Of a stretch of DNA of 41,430 nt, positions 5,458 through 13,591 are shown one piece after another. The stretch's first letter is position 1. The number at the start of each line of letters is the position of its first letter. The translations under genes and the position numbers were made by a program. A model generated the notes under the pieces. It ran no database searches. It had not been told where the DNA came from and saw nothing but the letters and a program-made list of their open reading frames with translations. The DNA lies in NCBI GenBank assembly GCA_903930225.1, contig CAIYXV010000089.1, positions 1 to 41,430 on the forward strand. Direction: 5' to 3'. Source of the DNA: an uncultured bacterium. GTDB taxonomy: Bacteria > Margulisbacteria > WOR-1 > XYC2-FULL-46-14 > WPAF01.

Positions 5458-8144
5458 TTTAGCACCGTCGCTTTGCCTTTTGAGAGTACTTTACCGTCGC
5501 CGACGATCAAATAGATATAGATACCGTTGCCGACCAGATGGCCGTTGTTATCTTTCCCATCCCAGGTTACTTCGTTGTAGCCGGCTTTGCCGCCTTGCGC
5601 GGCGGAAGCAAAGGTCTTCTTGACGATCAAGCCGCCCATCAGATCGTAAATATTCAAACTGATGTTTGATGATTTGGATAGAGTGTAAGAGATGCTGGTC
5701 GGGCCGGACTCCGGATTGAACGGGTTGGGATAATTGAGCGGTATCCCCTGCAGGGCGAGATCGCCGCTGGCCTGAACGGAAAGATCGATCACTTCTTTGG
5801 AGGTGATCTTTCCCGCGCCATCGATTGCTTCGATCCGGATGGTGTACTGGCTGTCGGTCAGGTCCGGTGAATAGCTTCCTCTCAAGATATAAGCGTTCCC
5901 GGTGTCCGGGGTGAGCGTTAAGGGAAGGACCGAAATAATGGCGGTCTTCTGGTCCTTAAGATAGCTTTTTCCCGTGACCGGAAGCTGGTTGCTTATGACC
6001 GTTATGCCGAACGACGGGTTCTTGGCAATGGTATCGCCGTTTAAGATATTGGTGCCCAGAGACTGCAAGCCGATCTCGGGCCGGTCCCCGATCACGTAAA
6101 AATCATATGTAACATAAGTCGAGTTCACATTCCCGGCGGCATCACGGCATCTGACCGCGACCTCATGCGAAGCCACCCCGCGAGTAAGGGAAGACGGCGG
6201 TATCCAAAGGAATCTTTCGGTCGGGGAGTTGAACGTGCCGTCAAGCGGAACAGCTATGGTCCAGCCGCCTCCGTCCACCCTGCATTCAACGCTTATGATC
6301 GCGGACCCGGCGTCAGTCGCGATCCCGGTCACGACCGGCTGGTTGTCGGTAATGACATCGTTCGGGAAGCGGTTGAACACGGCGGCGGGAGGCGTATTGT
6401 CGAGCTGTGAGCCGGTGGTAAAGCTGATGGAATAGGACTGGGTCATATTTATCCCGGTCGTATCTTTCGCTCCGGTGCCGATGGTTAAAATATAATTGGC
6501 GGAAGAAGCGAACGGTCCGTGATCGATGGTAAGCACCGTTGCGCTGTTGTTCCAGGCGTAGCTTGCTCCGAGAACGGGCTGGGACCAGTTAAGGGCGTTC
6601 TGCGTGTCGGACGCGCTCATTGGTTTGGTAAAGGCGATCCGGACGCTTTCATTCAGCGGAACGCTTGTACTGCCGTCGGCAGGGGAGGACCGCATTAGAT
6701 CTACCTGCGGCGGCAGGTTGGCCATGGTGTGAGAAAAGTTGCGGGCGGAGTTGGGCCCGAGCGCGAACTGCTCCCAGTACACATCAGAGTATCCCGCTTG
6801 CGGAGTGACCGTGTTCCGGGCGATCTCCGTCCAGTAAGGCGTTTTGTAGGATGATTGAATAAAGCCGTTGGTATATACCTTGTAAACATTGAAAGTGGTC
6901 GGGAACTGTATCCCGGCGGAGGTGCGGACGCAGGGAACGCCCGCGATCTCGCTGTAATGGTTGTCGTGGATGTGCCCGCAGAAAACCCCGGCGATGATAT
7001 TTTTATAATTTGAGATCAGCGTCTGGACCTCGGCGATATTCATTACCTGGATCTTGTCGTAGTCAAGCGTCCCGCCGGTCACTTCTTTTATGACATCGTC
7101 CGGGATATGTTCGCTCCTGACATCGGTTACCGGGTGATGGACAAAAATAAAGCATTTCTGCCCGGCGGTCTGCGCCGCCGCCAGCTGGGCCGACAGGTAT
7201 GACGCTTCGACCGAGGCCTTCTGGTCCGAGCTCCTCATTGAGTCGAGCATGATGAAACGATACCCATTATTAACGAATGAATAATTAAAATCGGAATCGA
7301 CCGCGGGATTGGCGGCGGCAAGCGGCGGATACAGCACTCCCAAATTCGCGGTCACCCAGTTGCCGGCGGTATAACTGCTGACCTTATCGTGGTTACCGGG
7401 TATGGGATAGATCGTGTTGTGGGTCAGCCGGTTAAGTTTTATCCGCACGCTCTCTTGTCCGGCGTATTTCGGCGCGCCTTCGACATTGAAGATATCATCG
7501 CCGTAGGGAGAATAAAGATCGCCCGCGATGACCCCGTCCTCGATCTGGTCGCCCTTTAATATAGTGAAGGCCGCTCCATTCGTGACCGACGGATCCAGCT
7601 GTGAAATGTTGTTTATGCCCTGCACGATGCCGTCCATGATCTGCGTGCTTTTTGAGTACGGCCTTCCCCTGGCGCCGGAGGTGTCCAGCTTTCCGTCGGC
7701 GTACTGAGTATCGTTAATGGTCGCGAAGCTGAACAGATACGCGCCCGAGGGCGGGGTGAGGGTGGTGAAGGTTGATTCGGTTGAAACCGTGCTGGCCGCT
7801 CCGCTCCCAACATAATATTTATAACTCGTTCCGGGAGAAAGGCCGTTCAGGACCGCGTAATGATAGATGGTCGATTCGGACGACGAATATTTCGGGTTGG
7901 CACCGTCGATGAACCCGATCCCGGCAAAGACTTTGGCGTCGGACGCCGCGTCGGTCGTCCAGGTAATGATCGCGGTCGTGTCGGTAAGGGTCGAGACCTC
8001 AACGTTCGAAATGGTCGCCGCGTATGAAATCCCAAATCCCAAGCAACAAATCCCAAACAATACCAAAGCGCTAATATTTAAATATTTTAATTTGAGATTT
8101 TGGGATTGTCTGGAACTTGTAATTTGTGATTTGTTATTTTTCAT
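5454..8144 (-). CDS. Secreted multidomain metallophosphoesterase with FlgD-like C-terminal domain
   Basis: 896 aa. A signal-like N-terminus (hydrophobic core about 25-42) is encoded largely by repeat DNA. A fibronectin-III/purple-acid-phosphatase-type domain (about 44-130) follows. The calcineurin-like phosphoesterase domain (about 137-450) shows NDTQY in place of the usual DxH, then GDQIEDG, GNHDK, HHPVTD and GHIHDNHY. Then come a Big_5 Ig-like domain (about 485-580), two further beta-sandwich regions, and a C-terminal FlgD/sorting-type domain (about 805-896) with LNYPNPFNPESG. It probably hydrolyses phosphate esters at the cell surface; the substrate is unknown. It is the middle gene of a three-gene minus-strand operon. 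Confidence 0.85.
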   Translation of the reverse strand: MKNNKSQITSSRQSQNLKLKYLNISALVLFGICCLGFGISYAATISNVEVSTLTDTTAIITWTTDAASDAKVFAGIGFIDGANPKYSSSESTIYHYAVLNGLSPGTSYKYYVGSGAASTVSTESTFTTLTPPSGAYLFSFATINDTQYADGKLDTSGARGRPYSKSTQIMDGIVQGINNISQLDPSVTNGAAFTILKGDQIEDGVIAGDLYSPYGDDIFNVEGAPKYAGQESVRIKLNRLTHNTIYPIPGNHDKVSSYTAGNWVTANLGVLYPPLAAANPAVDSDFNYSFVNNGYRFIMLDSMRSSDQKASVEASYLSAQLAAAQTAGQKCFIFVHHPVTDVRSEHIPDDVIKEVTGGTLDYDKIQVMNIAEVQTLISNYKNIIAGVFCGHIHDNHYSEIAGVPCVRTSAGIQFPTTFNVYKVYTNGFIQSSYKTPYWTEIARNTVTPQAGYSDVYWEQFALGPNSARNFSHTMANLPPQVDLMRSSPADGSTSVPLNESVRIAFTKPMSASDTQNALNWSQPVLGASYAWNNSATVLTIDHGPFASSANYILTIGTGAKDTTGINMTQSYSISFTTGSQLDNTPPAAVFNRFPNDVITDNQPVVTGIATDAGSAIISVECRVDGGGWTIAVPLDGTFNSPTERFLWIPPSSLTRGVASHEVAVRCRDAAGNVNSTYVTYDFYVIGDRPEIGLQSLGTNILNGDTIAKNPSFGITVISNQLPVTGKSYLKDQKTAIISVLPLTLTPDTGNAYILRGSYSPDLTDSQYTIRIEAIDGAGKITSKEVIDLSVQASGDLALQGIPLNYPNPFNPESGPTSISYTLSKSSNISLNIYDLMGGLIVKKTFASAAQGGKAGYNEVTWDGKDNNGHLVGNGIYIYLIVGDGKVLSKGKATVLK
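8027..8138. repeat. Inverted AAATCCC heptamer repeat at a gene start
   Basis: The left arm (8027-8060) contains several AAATCCC units. The right arm (8091-8138) carries degenerate copies in the opposite sense (GATTTTGGGATTG and relatives). Together they cover the first 40 codons of the phosphoesterase. One arm encodes the polar n-region (NKSQITSSRQSQN) and the other most of the hydrophobic core (LFGICCLGFGIS). Confidence 0.75.
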
Positions 8145-8145
8145 T

Positions 8146-10059
8146 TTAAAACCTCAAGCTAATCGTCAAAGTATTGACGAACTTCAATACCGCCATTACC
8201 TTCCCGAAATCCATATTGTTCTTGTCGTCATCCGAAAGAGAGGAATAAGCGGCGCCGCTCGAGCCGGGGTCAAGTACCGAGGCATAGGTCGCCTGCCACC
8301 AGTCCTTCTTCAAGTAAAAGCTGTAATAGTTGAGCCGGGTGAAGTCGGCATTAAGCGTATCGAGCTGGAGCGCGTAAACGAATGGCAGGAGATTGATGCC
8401 GAAGGCGCCCCCCAGATCGAGACCCATAATACTAATATTGGAGCCGAGATCAAGCTTCATCGGCAGCATGCCGAATTTAAAGACCTTATCCAGGGAATCG
8501 CGGGTTGAGCTATCGACCGCCCCGCCGAGCGTGGGCTTGAGCATGGCGGTAAGCCCGCCCCTGAACCAGACCGGCAAAATAAACAGCTGGGTCTCGAACG
8601 CCCCGCGCAGGAACTTGATATCGCTTACCGTCATGGTCACATACTGCGAATTCGAATCCGAATACTGGAAGGAGATCGGGTTGTTCTGCATCTCGTAATC
8701 AAGGGCGATCAGGAAAGGCTTGCGCAGAGCGGCCCCGATCTTGGTCCTTTGCGGAAGCGTGACCGGGATATTGGCCAGCATTCCCAGGTTGTCGGGAACC
8801 CCCGGCGCGGACTGGAAAGTGTCGGAGAAAAAGTTAAAGCTGGTGCCGGCCGGATCGATCAGGCTGCCGGTCTCATTGGTATTGATCCGGGAGGTCGCGT
8901 ACGCCACTCTTCCCGAACCTTTAAAATCAAGCGCGGCGCCGTTCAGGTTCTCAAAGTCCAAGCTCAAGCTCAAAATATTACCGAAATCATAAATGGCCCC
9001 CAGGTCCATCTTCAGGGCCGAAGCGGAGTAGAAGCCCTGGTATTTACTTTCCGCGACCGTTTCTCCCGCCGGCACATTGAAGTAACGCTTGGTGTATCCG
9101 GCTTGAGACCCGTACTGGGTGGGATCGGTGATCCATTGGATCACCGAGGCTTCGCTATTGGGGTCGAAGTTCGGCACATAAAAGTAAACATCTCCGGTGC
9201 CTTCTTTGACCATGACCTTGACGGAGTTATCGATATTGGCGGTGGCCGAGATCGGGGTTAGGTTGGCCCCGACCGACAGCCCCTGCCAGCGGGCGGCGCC
9301 GGAAAGCGTGATATCCGATTGCACATTGATATCGTTATGCGAATCGGAGACCGCGCTGAAAGGGATCTTTTGGTTCTGGTTCAAAAATCCGCTCCAGACC
9401 GAAGCTTCGCTGGTATAAGTGTACGGCGTCCCGCCGGAAGGCTTGTAGGAGTAAGTGAGCCTTCCGTTGGTGGTGGAGATCCCCGAACCCATGAAGTTGC
9501 TCACATTCATCAGATCGATCGAGGATTTCCACTGCGCCGGAAAATCCCCGGCCAGGTTGAAGGTGAGCCCGGTATCCCCGCGGGTCGATACGCCGAAGGC
9601 GAACATATCGCCGACCTTGATCGCCTGCTTGAAATTGATGCCGGAAGAAACGGTCGAATAATTAAGGTGGCCGGTGTATTCCCGGGTGGTGGCGAGCGTG
9701 GCGTTGGGGTCCGATGTGAAAAGCACGGCGTTTATGAACCCGGTGTTGTTGCTGCCGACCTCAAAGGTCGCGTCCTGTATGTCGTATTTTTTCAGGAAGG
9801 GCGGGCTGACCGAGGTTGTGCTAAGGCCAAAACTGGTTTCCGCGTTCTTTATTTTTCCCAGCCCGGCGGGGTTCCAGAGCACGGTATCTATGCCAAAGCT
9901 CAAAGCCGAATAATTACTGCCCAGACCGGGGAGGGGATCTTCGACCCCGGGAACCTGTAAAATGATATTTCCATAAGGGAAATCGTTCGCGGCCGTCGCC
10001 GCGGTTGCGGCGGCAAAGAAGATCAAAATGAAGATCGCTAATGTCTTTCCTGCAGGCAT
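8146..10059 (-). CDS. Outer-membrane beta-barrel protein, PorV/OMPP1-like
   Basis: 637 aa from ATG 10059, starting MPAGKTLAIFILIFFAAATA, a clean signal peptide. The in-frame ATG at 10071 overlaps the -10 box of the promoter, so 10059 is preferred. The mature protein is rich in alternating beta-strand patterns and carries SFGIDTVLWNPAGLGKIKNA, the motif shared by PorV/UPF0164/OMPP1-type barrels. It probably sits in the outer membrane and may act in transport or secretion. It is first in the minus-strand operon with the phosphoesterase and barrel-SLH genes, spaced by 1 bp. Its ligand cannot be told from sequence. Confidence 0.75.
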   Translation of the reverse strand: MPAGKTLAIFILIFFAAATAATAANDFPYGNIILQVPGVEDPLPGLGSNYSALSFGIDTVLWNPAGLGKIKNAETSFGLSTTSVSPPFLKKYDIQDATFEVGSNNTGFINAVLFTSDPNATLATTREYTGHLNYSTVSSGINFKQAIKVGDMFAFGVSTRGDTGLTFNLAGDFPAQWKSSIDLMNVSNFMGSGISTTNGRLTYSYKPSGGTPYTYTSEASVWSGFLNQNQKIPFSAVSDSHNDINVQSDITLSGAARWQGLSVGANLTPISATANIDNSVKVMVKEGTGDVYFYVPNFDPNSEASVIQWITDPTQYGSQAGYTKRYFNVPAGETVAESKYQGFYSASALKMDLGAIYDFGNILSLSLDFENLNGAALDFKGSGRVAYATSRINTNETGSLIDPAGTSFNFFSDTFQSAPGVPDNLGMLANIPVTLPQRTKIGAALRKPFLIALDYEMQNNPISFQYSDSNSQYVTMTVSDIKFLRGAFETQLFILPVWFRGGLTAMLKPTLGGAVDSSTRDSLDKVFKFGMLPMKLDLGSNISIMGLDLGGAFGINLLPFVYALQLDTLNADFTRLNYYSFYLKKDWWQATYASVLDPGSSGAAYSSLSDDDKNNMDFGKVMAVLKFVNTLTISLRF

Positions 10060-10066
10060 TGTAATT

Positions 10067-10094
10067 ATCATAACTTATAGATCATTAATGTCAA
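10067..10094 (-). promoter_or_regulatory. Sigma70 promoter of the surface-protein operon
   Basis: On the minus strand TTGACA (10094-10089), a 16-nt spacer and TATGAT (10072-10067). The -10 box ends 7 nt before ATG 10059, so transcription should start at or next to the start codon. It overlaps the divergent coaE promoter. Confidence 0.75.
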
Positions 10095-10104
10095 GAACAA
10101 AATA

Positions 10105-10113
10105 TGCTAAAAT
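10105..10113 (+). promoter_or_regulatory. Extended -10 promoter of coaE
   Basis: TGC-TAAAAT, an extended -10 element, ends 7 nt before ATG 10121. There is no clear -35. The position argues for 10121 as the coaE start and for a leaderless transcript. Confidence 0.6.
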
Positions 10114-10120
10114 GGATGAA

Positions 10121-10705
10121 ATGAAAAAGAACTGGGACATCAGCAGAAAGGTCATCGGCCTCACCGGATCGATCGCGGCTGGGAAAAGCGAGGTCGCAAA
10201 GAACCTCGCCCACCGCGGCGCCTATATTATAGAAGCGGATGAGATCGGCCATAAGCTGCTGCTTCCCCGATCGGAGGTTTGGTCGAGGATCCTTGGGACA
10301 TTCGGGCCGCAAATTTTAAAGTCCAGCGGCGCGATCGACCGCAACAAGCTCGGCAAGGTTGTGTTTGCCGACCGTAAAAAACTGCGTAAGCTCAATGAGA
10401 TAATGCATCCGATGATCAAAGACATGATCGAACACATGATCAGCAAGATGCGGTCAAGGACCATCGTTATAAACGCGGCGCTGCCGCAGCTTTTTTCTGG
10501 ACTGGTCGACCTGGTGATCGTGGTCGATGCCTCAAAAGCGGTCAGGCTCGCGCGCCTGCTTAAGAAGGGCGTATCAAAAGAACAGGTGCTAAAAATGATA
10601 AACTCGCAGATGAGTAAAGCGGCTTACCTTAAACTGGCGGACATTGTGATCACAAACAATGGCACCAGACAGTCGCTGGCGGATAAAGTAAAGGGGTTGA
10701 TGTAA
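10121..10705 (+). CDS. coaE: Dephospho-CoA kinase
   Basis: 194 aa from ATG 10121. Upstream ATGs at 10028, 10088 and 10112 lie in or before the promoter. The P-loop is GLTGSIAAGKSEVAKNL near the N-terminus, followed by ADEIGHKLL and the conserved IDRNKLGKVVFADRKKLRKLNEIMHP of CoaE. It phosphorylates dephospho-CoA with ATP, the last step of coenzyme A synthesis, in the cytosol. Length fits the family (about 200 aa). It is divergent from the surface operon and followed directly by REP family-B DNA: the stop codon is adjacent to a hairpin. Confidence 0.92.
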   Translation: MKKNWDISRKVIGLTGSIAAGKSEVAKNLAHRGAYIIEADEIGHKLLLPRSEVWSRILGTFGPQILKSSGAIDRNKLGKVVFADRKKLRKLNEIMHPMIKDMIEHMISKMRSRTIVINAALPQLFSGLVDLVIVVDASKAVRLARLLKKGVSKEQVLKMINSQMSKAAYLKLADIVITNNGTRQSLADKVKGLM

Positions 10706-10780
10706 CCCCATACTAAAGTATGGGGAATAACAAGATGACTTGTGTGTTGCTTAATTCCCCACACTTCAGTGTGGGGATTC
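10706..10780. mobile_element. Mini-element, REP family B, internally deleted
   Basis: A left-end hairpin (CCCCATACT-AA-AGTATGGGG, 10706-10725, followed by AATAACAAGATGA) and a right-end hairpin (CCCCACACT-TC-AGTGTGGGG, 10757-10776) with only about 18 bp between them. The ends match those of the full family-B element at 10866-11298, so this is a non-autonomous deletion derivative. It abuts the coaE stop codon and may act as a 3' stem-loop for that mRNA. Confidence 0.75.
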
Positions 10781-10801
10781 CTAGCTGTAGGGTAAGCAGA
10801 A

Positions 10802-10855
10802 CCCCATACTAAAGTATGGGGAATAACAAGATGAAATATTATTATGTCTGGCGAG
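10802..10855 (+). mobile_element. Truncated left end of a family-B RAYT element
   Basis: The left-end hairpin (10802-10821) plus the first codons of a transposase (ATGAAATATTATTATGTCTGG, read as MKYYYVW) closely match the full element's start at 10866-10915, then diverge. It is a fossil 5' fragment standing in tandem before the complete copy. Confidence 0.7.
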
Positions 10856-10865
10856 GTGGAACAGA

Positions 10866-11298
10866 CCCCATACTAAAGTGTGGGGAATAACAAGATGAAG
10901 TATTATCATGTCTGGTTTCAAACTAAATTCAAAAAGTTCATGCTGGTTGATATTATTGACAGTAGGATTCACGAACTGTTTAAACAAATATCTGAAGAAA
11001 AGGATATCCGGTTAGTCGCCAGCGGATCAATGCCAGATCACGCGCATTTGTTGGTAGGCCTAGAAAATAATCAAGATCTATCATGGGCAGTTAAACTGTT
11101 TAAAGGGATCTCTTCACGGAAAATATTCCAGGAATTCATAATGCTGAAACAAGATTTTAGGACAAATAACTTTTGGGCGCGAAAATATGGAGCAAAAGAG
11201 GTTGCGGCGGAAGGACTGCAGGCGACGGCCGATTATATTCGTAACCAGAAGAAGGACTTACATATTATATAATTCCCCACACTTCAGTGTGGGGATTC
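10866..11298 (+). mobile_element. Complete IS200-like RAYT element, REP family B
   Basis: The left hairpin (10866-10885) is CCCCATACT-AA-AGTGTGGGG, then the transposase gene, then the right hairpin (11275-11294) is CCCCACACT-TC-AGTGTGGGG. Left and right ends differ in loop and flank, as in IS200/IS605 elements. Deleted relatives are at 10706-10780, 10802-10855, 11318-11407 and 31228-31286. Confidence 0.8.
10895..11272 (+). CDS. REP-associated (IS200-like) tyrosine transposase, family B
   Basis: 125 aa from ATG 10895 (MKYYHVWFQTKFKKFMLV). An upstream ATG at 10880 lies in the left-end hairpin. The HUH motif is HAH in MPDHAHLLVG, and the probable catalytic tyrosine is in TADYIRNQKKD. It is homologous to, but clearly diverged from, the family-A transposase at 769, and pairs with a different hairpin sequence. 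Unlike that copy it stops before its right-end hairpin. It should mobilise its own ends and the mini-elements around it. Confidence 0.87.
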   Translation: MKYYHVWFQTKFKKFMLVDIIDSRIHELFKQISEEKDIRLVASGSMPDHAHLLVGLENNQDLSWAVKLFKGISSRKIFQEFIMLKQDFRTNNFWARKYGAKEVAAEGLQATADYIRNQKKDLHII

Positions 11299-11317
11299 CC
11301 AATAATGCCGAGTAAAG

Positions 11318-11407
11318 CCTCATACTAAAGTCCCTGCCTGCCGGCAGGCAGGTGGGGAATACAAGATGAGATGCAGTCTAATTCCCCACACTTCAGCGTG
11401 GGGATTC
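11318..11407. mobile_element. Mini-element, REP family B, with a nested palindrome in its left hairpin
   Basis: A left-end sequence (CCTCATACTAAAGT) is interrupted by about 21 bp of GC-rich palindrome, then resumes TGGGGAATACAAGATGA. After about 14 bp comes a right-end hairpin (11384-11403). It lies immediately upstream of the uvrB promoter. Confidence 0.7.
11333..11352. repeat. 20-bp perfect palindrome inserted into a REP hairpin
   Basis: CCTGCCTGCCGGCAGGCAGG, a perfect palindrome of a type widespread in candidate-phylum genomes. It sits exactly in the loop side of a family-B left hairpin, showing it arrived after the mini-element. Confidence 0.75.
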
Positions 11408-11420
11408 TCTCTACCCCAGA

Positions 11421-11429
11421 TGGTATAAT
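11421..11429 (+). promoter_or_regulatory. Extended -10 promoter of uvrB
   Basis: TGG-TATAAT, a consensus extended -10, ends 6 nt before the uvrB ATG, with no Shine-Dalgarno between. A leaderless mRNA is predicted. Confidence 0.75.
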
Positions 11430-11435
11430 TAGATC

Positions 11436-13418
11436 ATGCCAGATTTCAAGATCGTTTCTAATTACAAACCGGCCGGAGACCAGCCCGAGGCGATTAAGGG
11501 ATTGGTTGACGGGATCGGAAAGGGTTTTAATTTCCAGACCCTGCTGGGTGTTACCGGTTCCGGCAAGACGTTTACCATGGCCAACGTGATCGAGGCGGTG
11601 CAGAAGCCGACGCTTATAATCTCCCACAACAAGACGCTGGCCGCCCAGCTCTGCCAGGAGTTTAGAAGCTATTTTCCCGAGAACGCGGTCGAATATTTTG
11701 TCTCTTACTATGATTATTACCAGCCCGAAGCGTATTTACCGACCACCGACACCTATATCGAAAAAGAATCGACCATCAACCAGGAGATCGACCGCCTGCG
11801 ACATTCGGCTACTATGTCGCTACTATCTAGAAAAGACGTGATCGTGGTCGCCTCGGTCTCGTGCATTTACGGTTTGGGCACGCCGAAGGATTATTTGCAG
11901 GCGATGGTGCCTTTGCGCCGGGGCGAACAGCTCGACCGCGACGGGTTTTTGCGAAAGCTGGTGGAGATCAAATACGACCGGAACGATTACGAGCTGGCGC
12001 GGGGTCGCTTCAGGGTGAGGGGAGCGGTGATCGAAGTCCAGCCGTCGTATGAGAAAAGCATTTTGCGCATTGAGCTTGATGACGACGATAAAATTAAAGA
12101 CTTATCGGAGATCGACCCGACCACGCAGAAGGTTATCAATAAAATGGATTTTGCTTCGATATTCCCCGGCACGCACTTTGTGACTTTTACCGAACGGCTG
12201 GAGCCGGTATTGCAGTCGATAAAGAAAGAATTGGACGTACAGCTTGAGCAATTAAAAAAAGCGAATAAGCTTTTAGAGGCCCAGCGGCTCGAGCAGAGGA
12301 CCAAGTATGATATGGAAATGATGCGCGAGGTGGGCTACTGCCACGGCATCGAGAACTATTCCCGCCACATGGACGGCCGCGCCCCGGGCACGCCGCCATC
12401 GACGCTTATGGATTATTTCCCCGAAGATTATTTGCTTTTTATCGACGAATCGCACGTAACCGTGCCGCAGGTGAGGGGAATGTTCGCGGGTGACAAAGCG
12501 AGAAAAGATAATTTGGTAGGATACGGCTTCCGCCTGCCGTCGGCTTACGACAACCGCCCGTTAAAGTTCGAAGAGTTCGAGAAAAAAATAAACCAGGTGA
12601 TATTTGTCTCCGCCACGCCGGCAAAATGGGAGATCGACCGTAGCAAACGGATCGTTGAGCAGATCATCCGCCCGACCGGGCTGATCGATCCCGAAGTGAC
12701 GGTGCGAAAGACCAAAGGGCAGATCGAGGATCTGGAGGCGGAGATCAAGAAGCGGGTGGAGAAAAAGGAGCGAGTGCTCGTGACCACGCTGACCAAGCGA
12801 ATGGCCGAGGACCTGGCGGAATATCTTGACGAGCGCGGGTTCAAGGTTCGGTATTTACATTCTGACATCGAAACGCTTGACCGGATCGATATTTTGCGCG
12901 GTTTGCGTTTGGGAGAATTCGATATTTTAGTCGGCATCAATCTGTTGAGGGAAGGGCTCGATCTTCCCGAGGTATCATTGGTCGCGATCCTCGACGCGGA
13001 CAAGGAAGGATTCCTCCGTGGGGAAATCTCGCTGATCCAGACGATCGGCCGCGCGGCCAGGAACATTAACGGGCAGGTATTCCTGTATGCCGAAAAGATG
13101 ACCGATTCGATGAGGCGCGCGTTAAAGGAGACCAACCGCAGGCGCAAGCTGCAGCTGGCGTACAACAAGAAGAACAACATCACACCGCAGACGATCGTTA
13201 AAGAGATCTCGGACATTTCGGAGCAGATAAGGGCATCGAAGAAAGAAGAGATCCGGCATCTTAAGGACTTTGTGCCGCCGTCTGAAGTGCCCGAACTTAT
13301 ACGCAATCTGGAAGAGGAGATGAGCATTGCGTCCACCGAGCTTGAGTTCGAAAAAGCGGCGGCGTTGAGGGATAAGATCAAAGAGCTGAAGAAAGCGTTT
13401 GGGATAGAGGTTAAGTAG
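11436..13418 (+). CDS. uvrB: UvrABC excinuclease subunit B
   Basis: 660 aa, standard length. Walker A is in [17 protein letters not shown] (about residues 36-52). The beta-hairpin region [12 protein letters not shown], the helicase motif IDESHVT, the C-terminal helicase lobe ([13 protein letters not shown] and [14 protein letters not shown], then QTIGRAARN) and the C-terminal UVR motif (about 620-655, [21 protein letters not shown]) are all present. UvrB receives damage from UvrA and recruits UvrC in nucleotide excision repair. uvrA and uvrC are not in the window. No UvrB feature is missing. Confidence 0.97.
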   Translation: MPDFKIVSNYKPAGDQPEAIKGLVDGIGKGFNFQTLLGVTGSGKTFTMANVIEAVQKPTLIISHNKTLAAQLCQEFRSYFPENAVEYFVSYYDYYQPEAYLPTTDTYIEKESTINQEIDRLRHSATMSLLSRKDVIVVASVSCIYGLGTPKDYLQAMVPLRRGEQLDRDGFLRKLVEIKYDRNDYELARGRFRVRGAVIEVQPSYEKSILRIELDDDDKIKDLSEIDPTTQKVINKMDFASIFPGTHFVTFTERLEPVLQSIKKELDVQLEQLKKANKLLEAQRLEQRTKYDMEMMREVGYCHGIENYSRHMDGRAPGTPPSTLMDYFPEDYLLFIDESHVTVPQVRGMFAGDKARKDNLVGYGFRLPSAYDNRPLKFEEFEKKINQVIFVSATPAKWEIDRSKRIVEQIIRPTGLIDPEVTVRKTKGQIEDLEAEIKKRVEKKERVLVTTLTKRMAEDLAEYLDERGFKVRYLHSDIETLDRIDILRGLRLGEFDILVGINLLREGLDLPEVSLVAILDADKEGFLRGEISLIQTIGRAARNINGQVFLYAEKMTDSMRRALKETNRRRKLQLAYNKKNNITPQTIVKEISDISEQIRASKKEEIRHLKDFVPPSEVPELIRNLEEEMSIASTELEFEKAAALRDKIKELKKAFGIEVK

Positions 13419-13553
13419 TTAGAAGGTCAGGTTATAACTAACTTCCAATCCCGTTGAGGCGACCAAACTTGATAATTTCGAACTGCTATTTGAACGGCTG
13501 AAAGGCATTTTTTTTTGCATTTTTATATATCCCCTTAATTTAATAGTCACAGG

Positions 13554-13582
13554 TTGAAAAAAGAAGGTATTTTGCGCATAAT
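13554..13582 (+). promoter_or_regulatory. Promoter of the zinc-finger HNH gene
   Basis: TTGAAA (13554-13559), a 17-nt spacer and CATAAT (13577-13582), then 9 nt to ATG 13592. The rest of the 173-bp gap after uvrB is AT-rich with no other feature that I can support. Confidence 0.6.
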
Positions 13583-13591
13583 TGATATGGT

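Noticed and set aside
10706-11407. CRISPR-like array of repeated CCCCA...TGGGG units
   Set aside because: The units are palindromic left and right transposon ends at irregular spacing with transposase fragments, not direct repeats with spacers.
12545-13381. Long minus-strand open frame opposite uvrB (278 codons)
   Set aside because: It lies wholly antisense to a strongly conserved gene, is Ser/Arg-rich as expected for a shadow frame, and has no ribosome site or recognisable domain.
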